The position numbers were made by a program, and so were the translations under genes. A stretch of DNA of 64,000 nucleotides from Actibacterium lipolyticum (lineage in GTDB: Bacteria; Pseudomonadota; Alphaproteobacteria; Rhodobacterales; Rhodobacteraceae), in NCBI RefSeq assembly GCF_900184935.1, contig NZ_FXYE01000002.1:1479501-1543500 (forward strand), read 5' to 3'. Positions 53,279 to 61,657 of this stretch are shown here, in pieces. The notes under the pieces were generated by a model. That model was not told where the DNA came from. It did not search any database and saw only the letters and a list, made by a program, of their open reading frames with translations. Positions within the stretch are counted from its first letter, which is position 1. Each line of letters starts with the position of its first letter.

Positions 53279-54699
53279 GCGCGCCACGCCCGGTAGCCGA
53301 ATGTCATATAGTCGCGCTGGTAAACATCCCGCGCGGCGGCTTCTACTTCTTCATCGTAGATTTCAGACAGCGCCACAGGCAGCTGTGGCGGAGCATCGAC
53401 GTCCGGCACATTACAGCCAACCATACCCGCGATCAGGGCAAGGTCTTCGGCCAAGCGTTCTTCACGCATCACCATATCCGGCAGCGCGAATTCGCCCATA
53501 CCCTGCAACAGATTGCTTTGCGATGCCCAGGATGGATCAACGCGCACACTGGTCTGCCCGCCCAAGTTCCCTTTCAGGAAGTTAAGAAACGCCAAGAACG
53601 CGGTGCGGTGCTGTACGGCACCATAGTTTTCGTCGGGCCCGTTCTTGGGCACCGGCAGCTTGTAATTATCCACAAGAACGGCACGAAGCTCGGGGTTACT
53701 GCCCTCTCCGGTGCTCAAAATACGTTCGCAAAACGCGGTGTGCGCGCGCTGAACCGGGTGTGTGACCACGGTGAAGCTGCGATGCCCGGGGTTGCGGCGC
53801 TTCCACTGGCGCAGGGTCTTTTGGGTGAACTTGCGCCGCAAATCGTTTGGCGTGCCCCCATCAATCGCAGACAGCCATCCCTCAACCTGTGTTACGGGGC
53901 CGCCATGTAGCGGAAGATAGATCAGCGGCGCGTTGGCGGCGGCAACATATCCGGGAACCAGCGGGCCGCGGCGGGGTTCAAAACTGGGCGTTCGCGAAAG
54001 ATCAAACCGGTCCAATCCGGCGAGGGCGGCCTGCATATCAGCGTAATTCGAAACCTTTTCTGACAGCGGAGCAGGGTTTTGTTTTTTTACACCACCCGCC
54101 AGCGCCTTTACCGTCTCTGTTACACCTAAAAACCGGGCTAAGCCGTTCAACACGTCCACATCGCGCAGGTCGTCGTATGCGATGTAAAACGCGGTCTGCC
54201 CGCTGGTTTGCAGGCTGCGCTGAAGCCGAAGCTGCGCGCCCTGAATGCCCGCCAGATAGCGTTCAAAATCGTCCGCATCGAACGTAACCGTGGCCGAGCG
54301 TTGATGCTTCATATCGCCCAGTTTCCACTGCCCGGTTTCCCGCGCAATCATTAGCGACACATAGCTATCAACCGGATTCCGGGTCAGAATGATTTTCGCA
54401 CAGCGCGGATCATTCAACACATGATCCATGATGCGAGGGTCATGGTCGTGAAAGAACCGAAAACCAGGCAGCGCATGTGTTTCAGCCTTGATGGCCGTGA
54501 TCAGCTTTAGTGGGTCCGCCTCGCGCAGGGCCATATCAACGCCGAACAGCTCTCGTCTGCTTTTTTGCCCGATGAAATGGGGGTTAAAAACCTCGCCATA
54601 GCACCGAAGCCCTTCGAACGCGTTGATATTGGATTCTAGAAAGTTGGAGCCTGTGCGCATCTCGGCCAGAACAACGAAATAGTCGAATTTACCGGACAT
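53275..54699 (-). CDS. Two-domain sulfotransferase-like protein
   Basis: A 474-aa cytoplasmic protein with two sulfotransferase-like modules. The first (residues of about 1-240) has a PAPS 5'-phosphosulfate loop RTGSNFLES (15-23) and the 3'-phosphate site LTRNPVDSYVS (105-115), like NodH/Stf0-type enzymes. The second (of about 250-470) shows VVTHPVQRAHTAFCER (311-326), the 3'-phosphate-like motif of the Sulfotransfer_2 family, but its 5' loop is less clear. It likely sulfates a glycan or lipid; the substrate is unknown. It follows a GT14-type gene by six bases and is the last gene of the glycan cluster. Confidence 0.8.
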   Translation of the reverse strand: MSGKFDYFVVLAEMRTGSNFLESNINAFEGLRCYGEVFNPHFIGQKSRRELFGVDMALREADPLKLITAIKAETHALPGFRFFHDHDPRIMDHVLNDPRCAKIILTRNPVDSYVSLMIARETGQWKLGDMKHQRSATVTFDADDFERYLAGIQGAQLRLQRSLQTSGQTAFYIAYDDLRDVDVLNGLARFLGVTETVKALAGGVKKQNPAPLSEKVSNYADMQAALAGLDRFDLSRTPSFEPRRGPLVPGYVAAANAPLIYLPLHGGPVTQVEGWLSAIDGGTPNDLRRKFTQKTLRQWKRRNPGHRSFTVVTHPVQRAHTAFCERILSTGEGSNPELRAVLVDNYKLPVPKNGPDENYGAVQHRTAFLAFLNFLKGNLGGQTSVRVDPSWASQSNLLQGMGEFALPDMVMREERLAEDLALIAGMVGCNVPDVDAPPQLPVALSEIYDEEVEAAARDVYQRDYMTFGYRAWRA

Positions 54700-54705
54700 G
54701 ACAGG

Positions 54706-56403
54706 TTACTTCACCAGATAGGGACGCTGTGGTTTGGCAGCCGATGCCTGCAAATCATCACCCACCGGGAAGTCGCCCATAAGATAAGGGTGCATCCCCT
54801 GATTTTTCAGGTTCTGGAGGAACTGGCCAAAGCCATCCAAATTCACCAATTGCGGTGCCTCGGCCAACCGGTGCTGGCCACGCGGGGCGATGTCATCGAC
54901 AATCTCTTGCAGCGGTTCCATCGGGTTTTGGATGAAGTCAGCCATCGTCCAAACCCGAACCTGAGCCTTCGCGTGGGTCGAACGCAGTATCTGCAAATGC
55001 TTTGCTTCAATCTTTTGCAATGCTGCTGCCTCGCGCCGGATATAGGCGAAGTTGTCGGATGATTTGAACAACGGCACAGCCCAAGCGCCCGTAATGACCG
55101 AGATTTGTGCGTTGGTGTCCATCGCCATGAACTTGCTTATCTGCTGCGCGTCGCCGGGCCCGAATTGAAAACACTGCCGTTCGCCGCGGGTGTTCCAGAT
55201 CAGACTGGTTAGAAAGGCCTTGGGTTCATAGTCGCGCAAGGCAGCGCTGTTTGACAGGCCACCGTTATAGATCGTTTCGCCACCGGCAAACTGCACGGAA
55301 TCAGGGTGGAACAGATGCCCGTGAACACGCCCACCCACGGCCTTAAACAGCCAGGTTTCGAAGTTTTCGAACAAGTCGCTGAAACCTTCGAACACTGAAT
55401 AGCGCGCGCAGGTTTTTCCGTTTTCCCACTCTTCCTTCGGAAAACGACTGTGCATGTATAGGCCGGGCCGGCCTTTTTTGCGCCGCTCGACCGCTTTGGT
55501 GAAAATCCGGTCGATTTGACCTGGGTTCGGTTCGGTGTTTTTGGTGACCGCTGGATCGTTGGACAAAAAGCTTGAGTAAAGCTTATCCGCCTGTGGCCAG
55601 ATTTTGCGCGCCACAAAACAATCAGACCGACGCAGCAATTGCAGATGGTCATCATAGAAAATGTGCGGCTTTCCCTGAAAATCGAACTTCGAAAGGGTAA
55701 GCGAGCGGCTTTCGATGCTTTGGCTATGCAGGCGCACCAGCGTCTGGAAATAGCTTTCATCGGGAATCCAGACGCGCCGGAAAAACCGATCATAGGTTGG
55801 CCTGTCTGGATCTTGCAAAACGGCCGTTAGCGTCTGTCTGGTCAGACACCACCATTGCGACCCAAGATGCGGCACTAACTTGGCGGGAACGCGCCGTTTA
55901 AACCCGATTTTGCGTTGGAAACGCACGTATCGATCAAACAGATACCGGTGCTTTTTCCACGAAAAAGGAAAGCGCAGGGTAAAGCGTTCACTGTCCAGCC
56001 CGCCGATTGTCCAAGGCACATCATCCGTGGTGGCGGATTCAATGAAATCGGTTCGCGGGCGGCTGGCCAAATAGGCCTTCAGTTCTTGCACGGGGCGCAG
56101 GGGCAGGCACGAGCCTGATGCAAAATAGATATGGTGCGTGTGTGGAAACGCCTCTAGCGCCATTTCCGAGGCGGCGATCGTTGCTTTCACGACAGACCAC
56201 GTTCCCCACTCCACATCGGTACGCGCGCAGAACTTAACATTATCAAGATCTGACAAGCCGTCGACGAACGCAGCATGATCCGCATCGGACACTTTTGCAT
56301 CGACATGGATGACAACAGGGCACCCGCTGTTCGCCCAGTGGCGTGCCACCGAAGACGCCCGATCAAGCGCGGCATGAACCAGCATGATGAAGCCGACACT
56401 CAT
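54706..56403 (-). CDS. GT14-type beta-1,6-N-acetylglucosaminyltransferase with C-terminal DUF5928-like domain
   Basis: A 565-aa protein. Residues of about 1-260 resemble the core-2/I-branching GT14 transferases: GFIMLVHAALDRASSVARHW, VIHVDAKVSD, HHIYFASGSCLPLRPVQELKAYL and LVPHLGSQWWCLTRQTLTAVL, then WIPDESYFQTLV. The remaining 300 residues form a domain of unknown function (DUF5928-like) with NFETWLFKAVGGRVHGHLFHPDSVQFAGGETIYNGGLSNSAALR. It overlaps the preceding glycosyltransferase gene by 4 bases (ATGA). The role is transfer of a GlcNAc-like sugar to a surface glycan, inferred from the family. Confidence 0.8.
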   Translation of the reverse strand: MSVGFIMLVHAALDRASSVARHWANSGCPVVIHVDAKVSDADHAAFVDGLSDLDNVKFCARTDVEWGTWSVVKATIAASEMALEAFPHTHHIYFASGSCLPLRPVQELKAYLASRPRTDFIESATTDDVPWTIGGLDSERFTLRFPFSWKKHRYLFDRYVRFQRKIGFKRRVPAKLVPHLGSQWWCLTRQTLTAVLQDPDRPTYDRFFRRVWIPDESYFQTLVRLHSQSIESRSLTLSKFDFQGKPHIFYDDHLQLLRRSDCFVARKIWPQADKLYSSFLSNDPAVTKNTEPNPGQIDRIFTKAVERRKKGRPGLYMHSRFPKEEWENGKTCARYSVFEGFSDLFENFETWLFKAVGGRVHGHLFHPDSVQFAGGETIYNGGLSNSAALRDYEPKAFLTSLIWNTRGERQCFQFGPGDAQQISKFMAMDTNAQISVITGAWAVPLFKSSDNFAYIRREAAALQKIEAKHLQILRSTHAKAQVRVWTMADFIQNPMEPLQEIVDDIAPRGQHRLAEAPQLVNLDGFGQFLQNLKNQGMHPYLMGDFPVGDDLQASAAKPQRPYLVK

Positions 56404-57410
56404 GCCCAGTTCCCCTTCGACATCAGGCCCAGAATTTCAAGCTGGCGCCAGTTGATGTATTGCTCTGACCACTTGCTCCACAGCCCGGTGTCTTCTTTCA
56501 GGCCAGCGTAATAGGCTTTGTATTCCTTACCGTCGGCAAAATGCTGTTTTCGCAGAAGCTCTTCTTGCGACTTAGAGGCCAGCGTATTGATAAACTTAGC
56601 ATGCAACAGGCAGCCCGATGCCTTTTCCCCACCCCATTCGTCATACGCAAGGTTTAGCCCACGCGGTAACAACATATGGGTAGAACTGACATAGGCATAG
56701 CTGCGGTGCCATTTCACCAGCGGTATCTTATTCAGTGCCGGTGAACTGGCAGGGTTGTCGGAAAAGTATTCCCGCGCCCGTGGTCCGCCTTGAATCCACA
56801 GGTTCCCCAAGAAGTTATTCTTCTTCATCGTGTAGTTGCCGCTATCGAACCATTCGGCAATCTCAAACGGGTTCTGGCCCGCTTTATAGGGGACCAAGTC
56901 CAAAGGCCCACGCGGATACATATCAAGCAGCATCGCCGAAAAGCTGCGCCTGCCTGAATTGTCCAGCCAGTCGGTCAAGGCCCGGATCGGGCGCGAGTCG
57001 CAGAAGGGGTAGACGAAAAATTCGTCCACATCGACGACCAGCGACCAATGATCATGCCCATATTTACGTTGCAGCCAGTTCAGCCAATCGGCGCCGTAAC
57101 GGGATTTCTTATAGCTTTTGTCGCAGGACCAGAGAGAGACATCCGGCTGACCCTCCAACAGGGCGCGGCCGCCATCTTCGCTGCCGTTGTCAACGATCAG
57201 AAAATGATCAACGCCGAGGTTGCGATAGTATTTCAGGAAATACGGCAGGCGCACTTCTTCGTTACGGATTGTCGCGAAAAGAAGGATGTCACCTTTGGCG
57301 ATGCTGGCGGTGCGATTGGCAACGGGCGTCATCTCCCGCCGTTTACGGAAGGCACGGAACAGCAACTGCTTTCTTTTCATTCGTAAGCGATATGAATTCC
57401 ACGCGCCCAA
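56400..57410 (-). CDS. Glycosyltransferase family 2/GT92-like protein, copy A
   Basis: A 336-aa cytoplasmic glycosyltransferase. It has DILLFATIRNEEVRLPYFLKYYRNLGVDHFLIVDNGSEDG, then the metal-binding DxD at residues 127-130 (SLVVDVDEFFVYP), and DMYPRGPLD. The start is a TTG at 57410, supported by alignment with the paralogue; the next in-frame ATG would cut the shared N-terminus. Copy B at 57561 is about equally long and very similar. The N-terminal basic RLRMKRKQLLFRAFRKRR is shared. Substrate unknown. Confidence 0.85.
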   Translation of the reverse strand: MGAWNSYRLRMKRKQLLFRAFRKRREMTPVANRTASIAKGDILLFATIRNEEVRLPYFLKYYRNLGVDHFLIVDNGSEDGGRALLEGQPDVSLWSCDKSYKKSRYGADWLNWLQRKYGHDHWSLVVDVDEFFVYPFCDSRPIRALTDWLDNSGRRSFSAMLLDMYPRGPLDLVPYKAGQNPFEIAEWFDSGNYTMKKNNFLGNLWIQGGPRAREYFSDNPASSPALNKIPLVKWHRSYAYVSSTHMLLPRGLNLAYDEWGGEKASGCLLHAKFINTLASKSQEELLRKQHFADGKEYKAYYAGLKEDTGLWSKWSEQYINWRQLEILGLMSKGNWA

Positions 57411-57560
57411 CTGTTACTCTTCTCACTCCCTAAGCGACTAGATCCAGCCATGGATCATTAGTAGCGGTTATGTAGCTGCTTTTCATAGGTTTTCGACCCC
57501 AACACAGCCGATTTCTTCACAAGCAGGCAGTTCTGCCACCAAAGATCATCCCGGACCGTT

Positions 57561-58583
57561 CTAAAGCCACCCGCCTTTCGACATCAGACCCATCGCTTCC
57601 AACTGTCGCCAATTCCTATAGCGGGTCGATTTTTCGGTCCACAAAACCGGGTCCGCCGCGATGCTATCGTAGTATTCGTCGTAAAGACTGCTAACGGCAA
57701 AATGTTCTTTGCGCAGTTTTTCCTCACGTGACTTTTCAATGACCGTGTGCAGGAACTTTGTATGAAGCAATATGCCCGATGTCTTTTCCCCGCCGGTGTC
57801 GTCGTAAACGTGGTTCAGATCAGGCGGCAAAATGCTGTGGGTTGAGCTGACATAGGCAAACCTGCGGTTCCACTTCACCAAGGGCGTTTTGCTAAGCGTC
57901 GGGGCACGACGCGGGTTATTTGCAAAGAAACTGCGCGCACGAACGCCGCCTTGCACCCACAGGTTTTGCAGCTCTGGCTGTCGATGGATGATGTAGTTGC
58001 CGCTATCGAACCAGCCCAAAATGTCGATCGGGTCTTCGCCAGCGACATAGGTTTGATCGTCCAAGCGGCCCTCTGGGTACATATCCAACATCATCGCGCC
58101 AAAAGACCGTTCGCCGGTGGAATCAAGCCACGCGGTCAGTGCCGCCAAGGGCCGACTTTCATAATAGGGATAAACCAGTAATTCGTCGGCATCCAAGGTC
58201 AGGCACCAATGCCCATGACCATATTTGACCTGAAGCCAGGTAAGCCAATCCACGCCAAACCGCGCAGCCTTATAGCTGTGCCCGGTGGACCAAAGCGAAA
58301 CATCGGGTTGCTGGCGCAGATATTCCGCCGTCCCGTCATCGCTTTGATTATCGACAAACAGAAAGTGCCCGACGCCCAGCTTTCTGTAATGGTCCAAAAA
58401 ATGCGGAAGCCGGATAAGTTCGTTGCGCACGGTCGCGAACGCCAGAATATCACTGGGCAGAATGTCAGCCGTGCGGTTTTCCACCTCGGTCAGCTGACGA
58501 CGTTTGCGAAATGCCCGAAACAGATACCGCCGGCGCTTTAGGCGCAGGCGGTACGCTGTCCATAACTTGGAAGGCATCCTCAT
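57561..58583 (-). CDS. Glycosyltransferase family 2/GT92-like protein, copy B
   Basis: A 340-aa paralogue of the preceding gene, with the same motif order: DILAFATVRNELIRLPHFLDHYRKLGVGHFLFVDNQSDDG, CLTLDADELLVYP (DxD), AMMLDMYPEGRLD and SSTHSILPPDLNHVYDDTGGEK. The start is chosen at 58583, which avoids overlap with galE (32 bases away). An upstream in-frame ATG would overlap galE by 41 bases. The close likeness to copy A shows a tandem duplication followed by divergence. Both probably act in the same surface glycan pathway. Confidence 0.82.
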   Translation of the reverse strand: MRMPSKLWTAYRLRLKRRRYLFRAFRKRRQLTEVENRTADILPSDILAFATVRNELIRLPHFLDHYRKLGVGHFLFVDNQSDDGTAEYLRQQPDVSLWSTGHSYKAARFGVDWLTWLQVKYGHGHWCLTLDADELLVYPYYESRPLAALTAWLDSTGERSFGAMMLDMYPEGRLDDQTYVAGEDPIDILGWFDSGNYIIHRQPELQNLWVQGGVRARSFFANNPRRAPTLSKTPLVKWNRRFAYVSSTHSILPPDLNHVYDDTGGEKTSGILLHTKFLHTVIEKSREEKLRKEHFAVSSLYDEYYDSIAADPVLWTEKSTRYRNWRQLEAMGLMSKGGWL

Positions 58584-58614
58584 TGGCGAACACGTCCTCT
58601 GCCCGCTAATGGGC

Positions 58615-59598
58615 TCAGCCCTTATAGCTACCGTTTTGGTGCCAACGCCATGCATCCTTGATCATCGCGTCCATGGTGGAGCGTTTCGGCTTCCAGCCAA
58701 GCTCTGCTTCTGCGCGGGTAGACCCAGAAACCAGCTGCACCGCATCGCCGCCGCGCCGTGGCCCAATCTCATACGGAACTTCGCGATTTGTCACGGTTCG
58801 CGATTGATCAATCACTTCGCGCACGGAAAAGCCTTTGCCGGTGCCAAGGTTGAACACGCGGCTGCCTTTGCCGTCTTCCAGCCACTTCACACCCAACACA
58901 TGCGCGTCGACCAGATCCATCACGTGAACATAGTCACGGATGCAGGTGCCGTCGGGCGTGGGATAATCCGTGCCAAAGACGGTCAGCGCGGGGCGCTTAC
59001 CCTCAATCGCATCAAGCATCAGCGGGATAAGGTGCGTTTCGGGCTGATGGAATTCACCAACCTCGGCTTCGGGATCAGCGCCCGCCACGTTGAAATAGCG
59101 GAAGATCACAGACTTCAGGCCATGGCTGGCCTCAAAGTCTGTCAGGATATCTTCGATCGCGCGTTTTGAAGCGCCATAGGCGTTCAACGGCATCTGCTGG
59201 CTGTTTTCATCCAACACAACACCGTCTTGGTCGCCGTAAGTGGCACAGGTGGACGAAAACACAAAGTTCAGGCAGCCAGCCGCAACCGCAGCTTCGATTA
59301 GCGTCAGCGAACCACACACGTTGTTGCGCCAGTATTTTCCAGGCTCGCGCATCGCTTCGCCAACTTGGCTGAAGGCCGCGAAATGCATTACGGCGACGGG
59401 TTCGTAACGGGCGAACACATCATCCAACCGCGCGCGGTCATTCAGATCGCCCTGCTCTAGCGGGCCAAACTTAACCGCGTCCGCCCAGCCGGTGGAAAGA
59501 TTGTCGAAAGTAACCGGTGTGTACCCAGCTGCGCGCAAAACCTTACAAGCGTGCGAGCCGATATAGCCCGCACCGCCAGTGACCAAAACATGTGGCAC
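58615..59598 (-). CDS. galE: UDP-glucose 4-epimerase
   Basis: Interconverts UDP-glucose and UDP-galactose for glycan synthesis. The 327-aa protein has the NAD loop VTGGAGYIGSHACKVL (GGAGYIG at residues 8-14), the substrate-region FSSTCATYGDQDG with the catalytic serine/threonine, NAYGASKRAIEDIL (YxxxK), and DYVHVMDLVDAHV. The start is a GTG at 59598 with AAGGA seven bases upstream. It lies 12 bases downstream of galU, so the two are co-transcribed to supply UDP-Glc and UDP-Gal. Confidence 0.94.
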   Translation of the reverse strand: MPHVLVTGGAGYIGSHACKVLRAAGYTPVTFDNLSTGWADAVKFGPLEQGDLNDRARLDDVFARYEPVAVMHFAAFSQVGEAMREPGKYWRNNVCGSLTLIEAAVAAGCLNFVFSSTCATYGDQDGVVLDENSQQMPLNAYGASKRAIEDILTDFEASHGLKSVIFRYFNVAGADPEAEVGEFHQPETHLIPLMLDAIEGKRPALTVFGTDYPTPDGTCIRDYVHVMDLVDAHVLGVKWLEDGKGSRVFNLGTGKGFSVREVIDQSRTVTNREVPYEIGPRRGGDAVQLVSGSTRAEAELGWKPKRSTMDAMIKDAWRWHQNGSYKG

Positions 59599-59610
59599 TA
59601 CGCCGTCCTT

Positions 59611-60504
59611 TTATTGTGCTGCATTCTTAAGTGCGGCCATTTCTTCCAGATATTGCGAGAATTCATCGCGCAATTCATCGCGGGCAAGGCCAAACGCAAC
59701 CGTTGCCTGCAGGAAGCCCGCCTTGGAACCACAGTCGAACCGCTGACCACGGAAGCGGAAGCCGTAAACGCCTTCTTCTGTACCGATCTGGGCCGCAATC
59801 GCGTCGGTCAACTGAATCTCGCCGCCCGCACCTTGTTTCATCTTGTTGATGTTCTGCATCACACTTGGCGTCAGGATATAACGCCCGATTACGGCAAGGT
59901 TGGATGGGGCTTCGTCTGCGTTTGGCTTTTCAACCATGCCGCCAACGGAAACCATCTGGCCCATATCCTCTTTCACATCAAGAATACCGTAAGCGCCGGC
60001 TTTTTCCTGTGGCACTTCCATGGCCGCAACCATGTTGCCACCGGTTTCCTGATATGCTTCGACCATCTGCTGAAGGCAGGGTGTTTCAGCCGCGATAACG
60101 TCATCGGGCAGGATCACCGCGAAGGGTTCGTTCGAAATCAGACGACGGGCACACCACACAGCGTGGCCAAGGCCCAGCGCTTTTTGCTGACGGATATAGG
60201 CGATCGCGCCGCTATCCATATTTGTGGCTTTCAGCGTGTCCAACAGATCGGTTTTGCCCTTCTTGCGAAGCTCTGCCTCAAGCAAGGGGGCGCTGTCGAA
60301 GTAATCTTCCAGCGCGCTTTTCCCGCGTGCCGTAACGAAGATGAATTCTTTAATACCGGCTGCACGTGCTTCATCGATTGCATATTGAATCAATGGCCGG
60401 TCAACCAGTGTCATGATTTCTTTGGGGACAGATTTAGTGGCTGGGAGGAACCGCGTTCCCATGCCCGCGACGGGGAAGATTGCCTTCGTAACTTTTCTTT
60501 TCAT
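59611..60504 (-). CDS. galU: UTP-glucose-1-phosphate uridylyltransferase
   Basis: Makes UDP-glucose from glucose 1-phosphate and UTP. The 297-aa length is standard. The nucleotide-binding GAGMGTRFLPATKSVPKEI is seen as VAGMGTRFLPATKSVPKEIMTLVDRPLIQYAIDEARAAG near the N-terminus, then VILPDDVIAAET, and the C-terminal YGFRFRGQRFDCGSKAGFLQATV. It heads the galU-galE-glycosyltransferase-GT14-sulfotransferase series on the minus strand. A 352-base region upstream separates it from kdsB. Confidence 0.95.
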   Translation of the reverse strand: MKRKVTKAIFPVAGMGTRFLPATKSVPKEIMTLVDRPLIQYAIDEARAAGIKEFIFVTARGKSALEDYFDSAPLLEAELRKKGKTDLLDTLKATNMDSGAIAYIRQQKALGLGHAVWCARRLISNEPFAVILPDDVIAAETPCLQQMVEAYQETGGNMVAAMEVPQEKAGAYGILDVKEDMGQMVSVGGMVEKPNADEAPSNLAVIGRYILTPSVMQNINKMKQGAGGEIQLTDAIAAQIGTEEGVYGFRFRGQRFDCGSKAGFLQATVAFGLARDELRDEFSQYLEEMAALKNAAQ

Positions 60505-60856
60505 ACTGTCACCCTAATTCACAACCGCGTTCGCGGAAATCGATTGAAGCATGCCCGCAACGCGCGAACTTTTCTCTCGCATTTTTCTTGCTCAATTTAC
60601 TTAGCACCTGTGCAAAATATAACCCATTTTGGGAGAACTTATGGCGGAATTGCGAGAATTGCCGCCGATTTAGGTTTTCATAACACCGAATTCATCGGCA
60701 AGTTCCTGCTAAATGCCTGATATGGGGGCAAAACTACAAGAATAAAGAAACCCATGATTCGACGCCGCACGTTTTGGCAAACACAGATGACGGTGGCGCG
60801 TAGCCTCTTCCCCCCAAAGAGAATCAAGAGGAAAGGTTTCGCCCCCGCGCCAGCCG
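60505..60856. other. 352-base non-coding region between galU and kdsB, with hairpins
   Basis: No clear gene. It must hold the galU promoter, which I could not place. Structures seen are CCGCG-TT-CGCGG (60525-60536) near the galU start; GCACCTGTGC (60605-60614); and a stem of GGCGG-AATT paired with AATT-G-CCGCC (60643-60666). A 10-codon ORF (60641-60673, MAELRELPPI) follows GGGAG at 60631-60635, but it is too short to trust. The part next to kdsB contains CCTCTT...AAGAGG and a C-run. Confidence 0.5.
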
Positions 60857-61657
60857 CTATTCAACAGCCATTTCTGCCAACATTGCTTCGATTCTGGGCA
60901 CATCTTCCGGGTTGTTCAACTCCCAGAACTGGCGCCCGCGACCTTCGACTTCGACACAAAGAACGGGGCGTTCGCGTTCAAGAAAACGCAACTGCTCCAA
61001 CCCTTCAAGCTGCTCCAACGGGCCAGCATCCCAACGCGGATAGGCCGCCAAAGCTGAAGGGCGATAGGCATAGACACCAACATGGTGGAACACCGGCGTT
61101 TCATCCTCGTCGGCGAACACCTTCCCCGTATAGGGAATGACTTCTTTCGAGAAATAGAGCGCCTTGCGGTCTTGTCCGAAAACAGCGGTGGTTCCACCGA
61201 CGCGCCCTTCGCGACGGTCGCCCAACAGCGCGTTCAACGCACGCCCATCACAGCGCAAAACCGGCGTGGCAACTTCGGCCACCGGGTCGGCGCGAAGCCC
61301 CCCGACCAATTCTTCAACGAACCACGACGGCGTCAGCGGCGCATCGCCCTGCAAGTTGACGACAATATCAAAACCGCCGCCCAGCGCGTCATACGCCTCG
61401 GCGCAGCGTTCGGTGCCGTTGGCGCATTTTTCCGAGGTCATCACAACCTCGGCCCCGAAGGATTCAGCCGCCGTGCGAATCCGATCATCATCCGTCGCCA
61501 CCACCACGCGCGGAGCGTCAGAGACGGCCATCGCCGCCTCCCACGAACGTTGGATCAGGCTCTTTTCCTGCCCGTTTACACCTTTCAGGTTCACAAGCGG
61601 CTTGCCCGGATACCGGGTGGACGCAAAGCGGGCGGGAATGACGATCAGTACGGACAT
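60857..61657 (-). CDS. kdsB: CMP-Kdo synthetase (3-deoxy-manno-octulosonate cytidylyltransferase)
   Basis: Activates Kdo as CMP-Kdo for LPS inner core and, in some strains, capsule. The 266-aa protein has IPARFASTRYPGKPLVNLKG (nucleotide loop with SxRxPGK), VVATDDDRI, EVVMTSEKCANGTERCAEAYDALG, and VNLQGDAPLTPSWF. The start at 61657 overlaps the cysQ stop by one base (TGATG). It works with kdsD at 47961. Next to cysQ and a capsule-type export permease, so a capsular role is possible. Confidence 0.94.
   Translation of the reverse strand: MSVLIVIPARFASTRYPGKPLVNLKGVNGQEKSLIQRSWEAAMAVSDAPRVVVATDDDRIRTAAESFGAEVVMTSEKCANGTERCAEAYDALGGGFDIVVNLQGDAPLTPSWFVEELVGGLRADPVAEVATPVLRCDGRALNALLGDRREGRVGGTTAVFGQDRKALYFSKEVIPYTGKVFADEDETPVFHHVGVYAYRPSALAAYPRWDAGPLEQLEGLEQLRFLERERPVLCVEVEGRGRQFWELNNPEDVPRIEAMLAEMAVE

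Noticed and set aside
59551-60720. 389-codon plus-strand frame over galU, ending in a stretch that looks a little like an AraC-type helix
   Set aside because: Most of it is antisense to galU; the tail beyond 60504 is too short and lacks a start, so the resemblance is likely chance.
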